From contig JAAAJB010000716.1 of NCBI GenBank assembly GCA_016098155.1, positions 1 through 15,859 of the forward strand: a DNA stretch of 15,859 nucleotides, read 5' to 3'. Source of the stretch: Actinomortierella ambigua (lineage: Eukaryota > Mortierellomycota > Mortierellomycetes > Mortierellales > Mortierellaceae). Shown here in pieces: positions 1 to 8,165 of this stretch. Numbering within the stretch: the first letter of the stretch is position 1; the number at the start of each line of letters is the position of its first letter. Below the pieces are notes generated by a model. The model saw only the letters and a program-made list of their open reading frames with translations. It searched no databases and was not told the DNA's origin. Made by a program: the position numbers and the translations under genes.

Positions 1-364
1 AAAAAAAAAAAAAAAAAAAAAGAGGTTAGCCCTTCGTTCCGCAACCGCTGAAGGAGGGGAGGACGTGGGGAGGGGGGGTGAAGGAAGGGGTATGAGCAAC
101 AGGCGTCCCACCCCCCCTTCCTCTCCCCTTTGAGCACCACATTGTCCGTCCTGCTTTCTACCATCATTTTTGTTTTCAGCAGTAGCAAACTTTGCTGGGA
201 GAAAGTGGTGTAGAGGAGAAGGGGAGAGAGAGAAGGAGGCGGGTCCTGTGTGCATCTTGCTTCCCCCTTCTTTCTTTTTTGCATGATTCACCTGCATTCA
301 TCACTTTGTTACTGCCACACCAGTCCATCCTTAGACTACTTACAGCGACCCACTTGGGTCCTCA

Positions 365-371
365 TATATAA
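365..371 (+). promoter_or_regulatory. TATA box of the transporter gene
   Basis: TATATAA lies 95 bp upstream of the preferred ATG at 460. With usual TATA-to-start spacing, transcription would begin around 395-405, leaving a 5' leader of roughly 60 nt. This supports the ATG at 460 over a much more distant start. Confidence 0.5.
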
Positions 372-382
372 CCAAAGGTTCG

Positions 383-457
383 ATGGAGTGCTTGTTGAAT
401 TCATATTCCCGACTTGAAAGAAGCGACTCGTGCATGATTGCTTTTTGTTTGCTGTAA
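383..457 (+). promoter_or_regulatory. Upstream ORF in the transporter leader
   Basis: A 25-codon frame runs from the ATG at 383 to the TAA at 455-457, two bases before the main ATG at 460. A second in-frame ATG at 434 gives a 7-codon version. Both ATGs have T at -3, a weak context, whereas the main ATG has A at -3 and G at +4. The 434 version would be in the leader for any start site near the TATA box. The 383 version needs a start site upstream of it. Confidence 0.3.
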
Positions 458-459
458 GA

Positions 460-2927
460 ATGGAGAATTCTGAAAAAGTTGCTGACCTGTGCCACCCTTG
501 GCACGAAAATACTCTTCCAGTCGCTGCAGCAAGTCACTGCGACCAAAAGAACCGCGACACGAACGCGACTGACCTGCGCACACACCCCCAAGACAGGCCA
601 GAGCGAACCCACATTGAGTTTGTGCCATTCACACCGCCACCACCGCAACCACAACAACAGCAGCAGCAACACCAACACCAACACCAACACCAACACCAAC
701 AAATACAGTTACAAACAGGCCCCATGGACGGTACAACTTACCAAGAAATTGCTCAGGAGGATCTTCCTCCACATGACCAGGGCCACGACCCCCACACTAC
801 AGCACACTCCCGCCGCGCACGATCATGCCATGTCCCTCGACGGGTCATCAACACTGTCCTGTGTAGTCTCGGGGTCCTGATCTCCTATGCAGGTAACCAA
901 TGAGAGGAAAAGGGGAGGGGGAGGAAACATAGGTGGTACAAGATGAACAAAAAGGCGCACGCTACTAAAAAAACAAAAAAAAAAAAAACTCCCAAAACCC
1001 CCCTAAAAAAAAAAAAAAAAAAAAAAAGACCGTTCCAACATGTCTGTGGCGATCGTATCGATATCGCAAGACTACAGCTACACCAAATCCGAGCAAGGTC
1101 TGATCCTGTCGGCGTTCTTCTTTGGCTACGTCATGACGCAGATCGGCGGTGGGGCGCTGGCGGATCGGTTTGGGGGCAAGCCCGTGCTAGCGATCGGAGC
1201 AGCGACTTGGACGTTGTTGACGTTGTTGACGCCGTTGGCGGCCCGCTGTGGGCTAGGGTGGTTGATTGCGCTCCGGATTGGGCTCGGCCTTGGCGAGGGC
1301 GTGTCCTTCCCGGCCGTCCATTCCATGTTGGGCAAGTGGATCCCCAGCCGTGAACGGTCCAAGGCCATCGCGTTCGTCACGGCTAGCGCCTATATGGGCG
1401 CCGTCGTTGCGTTGCCGACGTCGTCGGCGCTGGTCGTGTCAAATTGGCGATGGCCCTCGGTGTTTTACCTCTTTGGTACTATTGGCATTGTTTGGAGTGT
1501 TATTTGGCAGGTAAGCAATAGTGCATAGACGAGGATGTGAGGGGGGGGGGATCTTTTTTTTATTTTTCGGAATGTTAGGTGTAATATCTGGTTGCACGTC
1601 TCCTTACTTCTCTGCTACAAAAAAAAATCTAGATCTGGGGCGCAAGTACACCGCAAGAATCACCTGGTATTCCAGCTGAAGAAGTTGAATGGATTGAGCA
1701 TCAGCAATTGCTCGACGCGCAGGCTACCGTTCCTGACCAAACCAGCAAAGCCTCCGCTTTGATTGCACAGGCCAAGAACAAATTTCCCTATCGTCGCCAT
1801 AATCGCCAACACAATGGGCAGCCCGGAACAACAAGGGCCGAGGATCTGGAAAGCAACAACAGTGTGCCAAGGCGTATTGTGACGACGTCACCCACGGGTG
1901 ACACGTTGGTGGGCTCGTCGACGGCTTCGAGTCTCAGTCAGGCGCAAGGGTCTACCGCAGAGATCGAGGACGCGAATCTGCGGAGATTGTCTACAAGTCC
2001 GTCGTCGTCGTCGGATGAGGAGGACGATCAAGAGGCTGGCCAACAAGATCCCAACGTGTCGCCGAGAAGGCGCAATATTTTTTGCTACTCGCAAACGTGG
2101 GCCATCATCATTTCGCAGGTAAAAAAAGAAAGATGTTTGGTGTTGTTCCATGTGGCCTTTTGGTTGAATCACTCACCTCATTATCTTTCTCGTTCTTCTC
2201 TTACAAAAAAAAAAAAAATCTTCCAGTTTTGTAGCGCATGGGGATTCTTCATCATGCAGAGCTGGCTCCCGCAGTATTACCTTGACAGTTTTGGTGTTGA
2301 CGTGAGCAAGATTGGTTTCTTTTCAGGTAAGACAAGATACTATTAGCCCAGAACCCTGTCCCTGCTCGCACGAGCAATGAATGAATGCACCACAAAAAAG
2401 TCTCACTTGTGCCCTCTTCTTATGAAACCTTTTTTTTTTTTTTTTTTTTTACCTTCCCCACAGTGGTTCCATCCATCATCCAAGGTATCTCGGGCGTGAC
2501 AGTCGGTTACTTTGGCGACCGAGCAATCACACATTGGGGCTGGTCCTTGATCAAGGTGCGTCGGTGGGCCCAGTCGATAGGCTGTCTTGGCATTGGCTTT
2601 TTCCTGTTGATCTCGGGCAAATTTGCCACGACGGCCTGGCAAGCCATGACGCTGATCAGTATTGGTATGGCCCTAAACGGCTTTACCATGGTCGGCGCCA
2701 CAGCCTACCAGCATGATATCTGTCCTCATCGCGCTGGGTTGTTATTCGCCCTCGGCAATACGGCCGCAACCATCCCTGGCATCATCGGCGTTGCATTGGT
2801 GGGCCTTATCCTGGATCAGCACAGCACGAACCGTTGGGACTTGATCTGGAGTGGTGCCTTTTCGTTTTACTGCCTAGGAACCCTGTCCTTCCTCGCGCTT
2901 TCCAATCCAAAGAGAATCCCAGTGTAG
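460..2927 (+). CDS. SLC17-type major facilitator superfamily anion transporter
   Basis: Exons are 460-892, 1029-1510, 1633-2118, 2227-2326 and 2464-2927 (654 residues), all GT-AG. TM1 (about 129-152) carries YADRSNMSVAIV, the first-helix signature of the anion:cation symporter/SLC17 branch (phosphate, organic anion and ascorbate carriers). Motif A (GGALADRFGGK) is at 185-195. The family signature after TM4, RxGLGxGEGxxxPAxxxxxxKWxPxxERS, is at 227-255. Later segments resemble plant PHT4/ANTR carriers, with WLPQYY, then SLIKVRRWAQ, and LGNTAATIPGIIG before the last helices. Two parts are odd for the family: a hydrophilic N-terminus of about 125 residues with poly-Gln and (Gln-His)5, and a central cytoplasmic loop of about 150 residues with a Ser-run/Asp-Glu cluster. 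The start is the first well-placed ATG after the TATA box; the in-frame ATG at 724, after the repeat, is an alternative. Substrate cannot be told from sequence. Confidence 0.88.
649..702 (+). repeat. Coding microsatellite (CAR)n/(CAACAC)5
   Basis: Gln codons (CAA/CAG) run into five perfect CAACAC units at 667-696, read as alternating Gln-His in the transporter frame. The tract lies before the first membrane helix, so length changes in multiples of six would be tolerated. If translation starts at 724 it is instead leader sequence. Confidence 0.75.
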
Positions 2928-2985
2928 CGTGTGCGTGTTGCGCATGTGTATTTTAGAAAAAAAGGACAGAGATAGAAAAGGTTGG

Positions 2986-2991
2986 TTTATT
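2986..2991 (-). terminator. Polyadenylation signal of the SR protein gene
   Basis: AATAAA on the minus strand, about 155 nt past the SR gene stop codon and only about 60 nt from the stop codon of the converging transporter. The transporter's own signal is not clear; A/T-rich words near 3167-3188 are candidates, and using them would make the two mRNAs overlap. Confidence 0.45.
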
Positions 2992-3146
2992 TCAAGTTGC
3001 GAATTTGTGGAAAGCTTGGAACCGAAAATTGAAGTGTGCACAAAGAAAGAAAGAAGGAAAGAAAGAACTAGTATTGTTGAGTGGGTTTGAAAAAAGTAGG
3101 TTCGCGAGCTATTGTGCTCTTCGTCGTGGACGAAGAAACCAATGAC

Positions 3147-5391
3147 TTAGTCATATCGATCCTCCTATAAAATACATAAGAATAAGAAAGGATTAGTATC
3201 ATGTCTCATACGTCTTCACTGCAACCTCTGTTTGTAAACAAACGGCCTTTTTTCATGTATCTTACCTGGGGTGCGCGTTCAGGTGAGCGAGAGTATGGGC
3301 GTGGGGGTGCAGGCGAACGGGAGTGCTCATGATCTCCGTCAGGCTCTCGTTCGTGGTCCATCTCCCGATCCGGATGATCAAGACCACCTCGTGGCGAGAG
3401 CGACCGGCGAGGTCGAGGGGACATGGAACCACGACCACGAGGCGACAGTGAGCGACGTCCACGAGGACTGAGGGAGCGGCGCCGAGGTGACAAAGGTGAT
3501 TGCGACCGACGGCTGCTGTTGTAGCGGGGCGACGGCGATCGGCGACGACGAGGAGGCGATCGCGAACGGCTACGGCGACGATCGCGGCGAGGAGAGCGGG
3601 AACGCGATCGCGAACGCGAGTAACGGCGGCTACTGCTGGAGACGATGACAAGCAAAATCATAGAGTTGTAAGAAAAATGGGGGGATTTTTTTTTTCATCC
3701 ATGCTATCCATCGTTAAACGATTGTTCGCCCGTGACCTGTCTTCATCACAAATGTGTTGGTCCTTACCCAGGTCTGTAACGGTCAGGGGATCTGGAGCGG
3801 CGACGGCGATGGTCGCGGTCGCGATCACGATCGCGACGGTTGCTGCTGTGGCCACTACAAAATTGGTGAGCAAATGTCAATATATGAGGTAAGCATCGGA
3901 ATCGAGAACAAGAATCTGTGGATGAAGGTAGTGCCTCGAAAGTATCGTCGTCGTTCAACTTACTCTCTGCTCCTCATCTGGTTTGGGCCTAAACGGTGTA
4001 GTCATAGTTAAACGAAAAAGATGGTCAGCACGGCTCGAATTCCCTCTAAAGTAAGAATGTTCGACTGCAAAAAAGAAACTTACTCTTGCGGTTGCCTTGA
4101 GCATACTGAATGGTCAGACGGCGGCCATCCATCATAAAGACCTCGCTCGACTCGTAAACACGACGGGCATCTTCGTCTTCGTAGTACCTGCGATGGTGGA
4201 AGTATGGGGGAGGGGAGGGGAGAGATGAATGCACATCAAGGGTAGGGTCTTCGTTAACTTGAGGGTTCTTGAGCCGAGATTATTTAGACGCTCTCTTGGC
4301 TTGCTTGACACCAGAGGTGATTCATGCTTGTGCGAGGCGCCAGAGCGCAGGATACATGTCATGGAGTGGTGAGTGGAATGGGTGGTTCGAACATGCGCCT
4401 TGATGAGCCATCCTTGAGGGTGTGTAAAGGGTAGAAGATCACGTTCCGGGCAACCCCTGAAAACCTTGTCTTGTTGGGCTTGTCTTCTTTTGGGTTTCCA
4501 TGGCTGCGATGAAAATATCCAGTATTGTAATCCTGATCGGCACTTGCTTGGTGCTTGTCACGAGGCTGAAAGGAAAAGAGAGGGGTCGAGGAGCGGGGAG
4601 GCACGGATGAAATAGAGCAAGCAGCTCATCCACCTGCGAAGGTCATGTTGTTGTCGTCTGTGCTGCCTTGGTGCCGCCATTTTTGTTGTCCGCCTTAGCA
4701 AAGTTGTGTTGGTCAAGACACCCTTCACCCGACCCTCACTTGAACTTGGGCCTCTCTGCTGCAAACACAAGTCCCACCAGACGTGTCATTATCGTCGCAT
4801 TCCTCTCCTCATGAATAAATGTCAACGTCACCGCCTGTCAAAAGTATCAATCCAAACCGTACTGGACATAGGCGAATCCGCGAGGCACTCCTGTGTAGTA
4901 GTCTATAGGGCAGAGAAACAGTACAGGGAAATGGTTTAGCACCTCCAACGTGGTTTTGGATCCAATTGGTGCTTCTCTATGCATTCATGCGCCTTTGCAG
5001 AAACATACCCTTGGGAATGTAGACTATTCATGCCCAACAACAAGCAGGATCAGAAAGACAGGCGTTAGAATTTCGCGCATGCAACCTGCATAAACACCAG
5101 ATTATCGTATCATATCCAACACCACAGAAGCCCATCGGACGTATTACCATCCGAAATGCGGCCATGGCTCTCGAAAACGCTGGCCAAGTCGCTTGGCCTA
5201 TATCATAAAGAGTAGAATGTTAACATGACTATTGTTAGAAATGTGATCATGAGTCGACACAGGTTCACAACGATTGTCATGTGGACAAAGTAAAGTTGCC
5301 CCACGGTTAACGCATGGAATCACGCATACCGAGTGCTGTCCTTGAAACCACTAACGTAGAGTGAAATACCGTCCTGGCGATCTCGAGGCAT
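3147..5391 (-). CDS. SR-family splicing factor (RRM plus RS domain)
   Basis: Exons in transcript order are 5391-5330, 5197-5148, 5023-5009, 4902-4863, 4187-4084, 3988-3964, 3854-3768, 3635-3266 and 3164-3147, giving 256 residues. The single RRM occupies about residues 9-88, with RNP2 LYVSGF at 11-16 and RNP1 RGFAYVQY at 50-57. It is followed by AQGNRKSPNQMRSRD, the linker typical of SRSF10/SC35-like proteins. Residues from about 104 form an RS domain with RD/RS dipeptides and repeated SLSPRGR-type units; the protein ends EDRYD. Family role: nuclear pre-mRNA splicing regulator, with RRM binding of exonic RNA and an RS domain phosphorylated by SRPK/CLK kinases. Exons 3 (15 nt) and 6 (25 nt) are microexons, placed because they restore the RRM and linker exactly in frame. 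The 675-nt intron 4 is unusually long. The last-but-one acceptor is a CAGCAG tandem. The donor at 4862 (GTACGG) is weak, but only it keeps the frame. Confidence 0.88.
4188..4862 (-). other. Long intron 4 of the SR gene, with cassette-exon candidates
   Basis: At 675 nt it is five to seven times longer than the other introns of this gene (95-132 nt). It splits the RRM between RNP1 and the following helix. Within it, on the transcribed strand, lie a plausible acceptor ending at 4759 (TTGTGTTTGCAG) and a plausible donor at 4633 (CGCAG/GTGGAT). An exon between them (4758-4634, 125 nt) would read into an in-frame TGA at 4727-4725. A further acceptor at 4694 would give a 60-nt frame-preserving version. 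No snoRNA boxes were evident. Confidence 0.5.
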
Positions 5392-6081
5392 TGTGGTGAT
5401 GTTGATGTGAGTGGAAGCTGCCACGATGACACAATGGTATGCAATGTTGACAAAAAACCCAGTTGTGACTGCTTGCACCGCACCACTACATTTTTTTTCT
5501 TCCTCGTAAAACCGCGTCTGGCGTAGTCAACAATTTTAGGAACGAGAAGTGATGCCTACTACATCTGAGATTTTGCCAAGCATTCTCTAGACACCTTTGG
5601 GTTCAGACCATAGCGACGAAACAATGTCCATCGGCGTCGTGACCGTTGGTAAAAGTGATGGTTTCTTGTCTACCCTTCCGCTCTTCCCGTCGTCAGTAAG
5701 AATTTACATTTTTGGAGGGGATAACCCAAAAAATTGGATGGTTGGACAACGTGGGCCGAATGGAGCGTTTCGCTGTGAGTCGAACGAGCCTTTTTTACCT
5801 TAATCTCGTGCAAAGAAGAGCCGAATTTTCTGTTTGTACTACTCTATTGAAAGTCGAACTCACGCGGCCATATCTACTGCCCTTCGATGACATGGGCAAA
5901 GCCCGTGCCTTTAAGCGGCGGCCTTGGAGTATAAAGTCTCTTCTTCATCTTCATCTTCTTCCTCTTCTTACAAATCTTTCATCATTGAACTGAACAACAA
6001 AACACCTAGCACGATACACATCAGCCAGCACCTCCGCTTCCCATCAGTTGACAAGCCTTCAGCACCCCTACTACTCCCACC
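5392..6081. other. Divergent promoter region between SR gene and first MGxCxS gene
   Basis: No convincing gene. It must hold the SR gene promoter (minus strand, no clear TATA seen) and the promoter and leader of the 6082 gene. A TATAAAG lies at 5930 and is followed by a CTT/CAT pyrimidine-rich leader (about 5937-5970). A short inverted repeat GGGC-AAA-GCCC is at 5894-5904. Open frames at 5597-5803, 5712-5993 and 5924-6112 lack known motifs and follow simple sequence. Confidence 0.5.
5930..5936 (+). promoter_or_regulatory. TATA box of first MGxCxS gene
   Basis: TATAAAG, 152 bp upstream of the ATG at 6082. The paralogue downstream has its TATA box 159 bp from its ATG, so the promoter layout of the pair is conserved. 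Confidence 0.6.
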
Positions 6082-6459
6082 ATGGGCTCCTGTCTCAGCA
6101 CACGTGGCGTAGAGAATGGCGCTCAATACAAGAAAACGACAGCGCCCCATGGAGTATCAAGCAGCAAGCGTGACCAGCACCATCGCCCGCAACACCATCA
6201 CCAAGGACGCCGCACTGGTGGCTCGGGTGGCAGATATGGCGGCAATAGCAGCAGCTACGGCGGCGGTGTCGTCTATGACAGCGGTGGCGGCTATGACGGT
6301 AGTCACAGCGGTGGTTACAGCGGTGGTCACGGCGGAGGCCACTGTGGAGGAGGAGGAGGAGGAGGAGATAGCGGTGGTGGGGGAGGAGGAGGAGATAGCG
6401 GTGGTGGAGGTGGAGGTGGAGATGGAGGAGGAGGCGGTGGTGGTGGTGGAGGAGACTGA
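6082..6459 (+). CDS. Predicted N-acylated, His- and Gly-rich protein (paralogue 1)
   Basis: A single exon encodes 125 residues. The ATG sits in a near-ideal context (CACCATGG). The N-terminus MGSCLSTRG has Gly2 and Ser6, fitting N-myristoylation, and Cys4, fitting palmitoylation; together these predict stable anchoring to the inner face of a membrane. Residues about 17-44 are basic and His-rich. From 46 to the end the protein is mostly Gly, first mixed with Tyr/Ser/His and then as G7-D-S units; Cys88 is the only other cysteine. There is no folded domain that I recognise. The first nine residues match the downstream protein at six positions, and both end in Gly tails, so the two are tandem paralogues. 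Function is unknown; an acyl-anchored, intrinsically disordered scaffold is an inference. Minus-strand His/Leu-rich frames across it are shadows. Confidence 0.7.
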   Translation: MGSCLSTRGVENGAQYKKTTAPHGVSSSKRDQHHRPQHHHQGRRTGGSGGRYGGNSSSYGGGVVYDSGGGYDGSHSGGYSGGHGGGHCGGGGGGGDSGGGGGGGDSGGGGGGGDGGGGGGGGGGD

Positions 6460-7152
6460 CGTAGCCTCTTAGCAAAGCCATCCCCAGGCGATAGTTTCCT
6501 TGCTCTCCTTCACTTCTTTAAAAGCTTACAATTTGTTAATTCTGCTCTTTGAGATTGAAAAGTGGGGGGGAAGGGGCGAGCAACGTGAGCAAAGCCAGAG
6601 GGGATCCTTTGACGATGCGCGTTCTTACCAGTCTCAAGACTGCTTTTGAGATCGACACCAACACGCTTTCAGATAGATAGGATAACCTTCAACGGTACTG
6701 CACTGCATGAAAGGAGAGGATAACTTCAATACGGGATAGTCGATCGTGTTTGTGTACTGTCGATTCACCTGCGGTAAAGAGAGGCCACATGATAGGAAGC
6801 ATCGGTGGCGAATCTTGGTCATGAACAGAGGTCAAAGAGACAATGCGCCTCGATGAGTCGACTTTCATGTGCCATAGTTCGATGCAGACGCTATCATAGT
6901 TGCTGTGTCGAGGTTGTATTTGAGAGGAGACATCTTGCGGCGTACCCCCTCTATATCGGATATTGTATAGTGGAAGTCGTGTGTCAATGAATTTATATAT
7001 ATGGGCATACACCATACTGGATTTTTTCATTCAACAAACACCCTCTACACATCACATAAATCCAACAACCTTTTCTCGCACCCGTTCATCTCTTCCAAGC
7101 CAAACATTTTTTTTTTACTGCAGGCGTCTTCCAACCATCAGCAATCCTTAGT
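6460..7152. other. Intergenic region between the MGxCxS paralogues
   Basis: It contains the 3' end of paralogue 1 (no exact AATAAA seen) and the promoter of paralogue 2. A 113-codon minus-strand frame (6689-7030) lacks recognisable motifs and its start overlaps the promoter of paralogue 2, so I do not call it. The leader of paralogue 2 has a 10-nt T run ending in ACTGCAG (7108-7123) that looks like a 3' splice site. The only GT between the TATA box and this site is at 7084, too close for an intron. Confidence 0.5.
6994..7002 (+). promoter_or_regulatory. TATA box of second MGxCxS gene
   Basis: TATATATAT, 159 bp upstream of the ATG at 7153, matching the layout of the first paralogue. Confidence 0.55.
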
Positions 7153-7695
7153 ATGGGCAACTGTTTCAGCACCAAAGGTATCGACAGCGGCATCAAAGTC
7201 ACCAAGAGTGCAACGGTCGCGGCCGAGAAGGAAGCTACGCCAAGCACCAGTACCGCGAGCACGAAGGTCACGACACCTTTGACTGCCTCTCCTCCTGCTC
7301 CTCACAAGAAAGTCGATGACGCGAAGCCACAGCTAGCGGACCAGCTCGCCCTCAGCAGCAACAACGTCAAAGCCAACACCTTGGCTAGCGAAAACGGCGC
7401 CCCAGCCGCGACCAACTACACTGTCACGACCACTAGCCGTTCTGTCGCGCCCCAGACTTTCCATCCTGCTCCCATTCCTCCAAATGGAAAGATGGACGAA
7501 TCTGGCGGTGGAGGCGGTGGAGGCGGTGGTGATGGTGGTGATGGTGGTGGAGGGGGAAGCGGCGGCGGCTTTGGATGTGGTGGTGACGGTGGTGACGGTG
7601 GTGACGGTGGTGACGGTGGTGGAGGTTTTGGTTGTGGTGGTGGTGGTGGCGGCTTTGGATGTGGTGGCGGAGGCGGCTTTGGCTGCGGACAGTAG
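7153..7695 (+). CDS. Predicted N-acylated Gly/Asp/Cys-rich protein (paralogue 2)
   Basis: A single exon encodes 180 residues. MGNCFSTKG has Gly2 and Ser6 (myristoylation) and Cys4 (palmitoylation), as in paralogue 1. Residues 18-110 form a Ser/Thr/Ala/Pro-rich disordered linker, unlike the basic His-rich linker of paralogue 1. Residues 117-180 are a Gly tail with GGD repeats and four GFGCG units (139-143, 158-162, 167-171, 175-179), placing four cysteines (142, 161, 170, 178) in equivalent contexts. Such spaced Cys residues could bind metal, form disulfides or be further lipid sites; none of this is shown. The DNA of the tail is a GGT/GAC minisatellite, so its length may vary between strains. 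The protein has no known enzyme domain. The shared N-terminus is the main evidence for homology, since the Gly tails may have expanded independently. Confidence 0.7.
   Translation: MGNCFSTKGIDSGIKVTKSATVAAEKEATPSTSTASTKVTTPLTASPPAPHKKVDDAKPQLADQLALSSNNVKANTLASENGAPAATNYTVTTTSRSVAPQTFHPAPIPPNGKMDESGGGGGGGGGDGGDGGGGGSGGGFGCGGDGGDGGDGGDGGGGFGCGGGGGGFGCGGGGGFGCGQ
7504..7690 (+). repeat. Gly-codon minisatellite
   Basis: GGN-rich tandem DNA with a block of GGTGGTGAC-type units (about 7540-7625) followed by degenerate units coding GFGCGGGG. It is in frame with the gene throughout. The opposite strand reads as His-rich open frames, which are artefacts. Confidence 0.7.
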
Positions 7696-7873
7696 CCATA
7701 TAACCCCTAGCGTTAAAGTAAACTACGTACTTTCCAAACGGAGTTTTGAGTATGTCTCCATGTTGTACTCCAGCGCTATGCAACGCGTCGCATGATCTGA
7801 ATTCATCATTGGTGTCAGCATTTTGTGAAGAACAGGGGTGCCGACAGGGAAAAGACACATCCTGCTGGACAAA

Positions 7874-7879
7874 AATAAA
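7874..7879 (+). terminator. Polyadenylation signal of paralogue 2
   Basis: AATAAA about 180 nt past the stop codon at 7695, a reasonable 3' UTR length. Confidence 0.5.
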
Positions 7880-8155
7880 CCACTAATGGATAGGGCGGGA
7901 GAGAGGTCTATGAACAAATTATGACATATTGTACGCCAAGGTGCCTTTCAACTACTTTTTCCATGTTTGTTTGCTTTGTTGCTCCTCGATGGCACAGGAC
8001 CCGTCCCATAGGCCTGTTGTTGGTCGTTGCTCAATTTATTTTAGTATTGCGACTAAGGCCTCAAACGTCATCCAAGTTTGTGTTTGTCGTGTAATCATCG
8101 GGTAAGGACCCTGGAAGTCTAGCCATGCACATAAACAGAAAGCCTAGCCTCGTCG

Positions 8156-8165
8156 ATATTTAAAG
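8156..8165 (+). promoter_or_regulatory. TATA-like element of the Thr-rich protein gene
   Basis: ATATTTAAAG, 78 bp before the ATG at 8234, followed by a C/T-rich leader with a short T run, the style of a strongly expressed fungal gene. Confidence 0.5.

Larger units (their letters stand above)
1..459. other. 5' flank of the transporter gene; low-complexity window edge
   Basis: No coding sequence is supported here. It opens with 21 A residues, followed by a purine-rich stretch with four runs of at least four G (56-59, 67-70, 72-78, 87-90) and then a C/T-rich stretch (109-130). AGGGG and CCCCT words of the fungal stress-element type occur in it, but the whole region is so G- or C-biased that they may be incidental. 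A TATA box lies at 365-371. The minus-strand open frames opposite 340-725 are shadows of the CAACAC repeat. Confidence 0.6.

Noticed and set aside
340..725. Leu/Val- or Cys-rich minus-strand frames
   Set aside because: Produced by reading the CAACAC/CAG repeat backwards; no motif and in conflict with the transporter exon.
943..1353. Lys-rich plus-strand frame
   Set aside because: Reads through intron 1 A runs and then an alternative frame of a conserved transporter exon.
4380..4400. GTTCGAACC on the minus strand resembling a tRNA B box
   Set aside because: The flanking bases cannot form a T-arm stem and no acceptor or anticodon arms are found.
4359..4770. Minus-strand frames containing PRDKHQ, similar to an RRM segment
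   Set aside because: At first resembled the SRSF PRD motif, but the true RRM is completed by exons at 5023-5009 and 4902-4863. These frames are inside intron 4 and lack RNP1.
5597..5993. Short plus-strand frames between the SR gene and the 6082 gene
   Set aside because: No motif; they overlap the promoter and simple-sequence leader of the 6082 gene.
6095..6481. His/Leu-rich minus-strand frames over the first Gly-rich gene (and similarly 7433-7858)
   Set aside because: They are reverse complements of GGN repeats; the plus strand has the TATA box, good ATG context and the paralogue match.
6689..7030. 113-codon minus-strand frame
   Set aside because: No recognisable motif, no splice or promoter support, and its start lies across the TATA box and leader of the 7153 gene.
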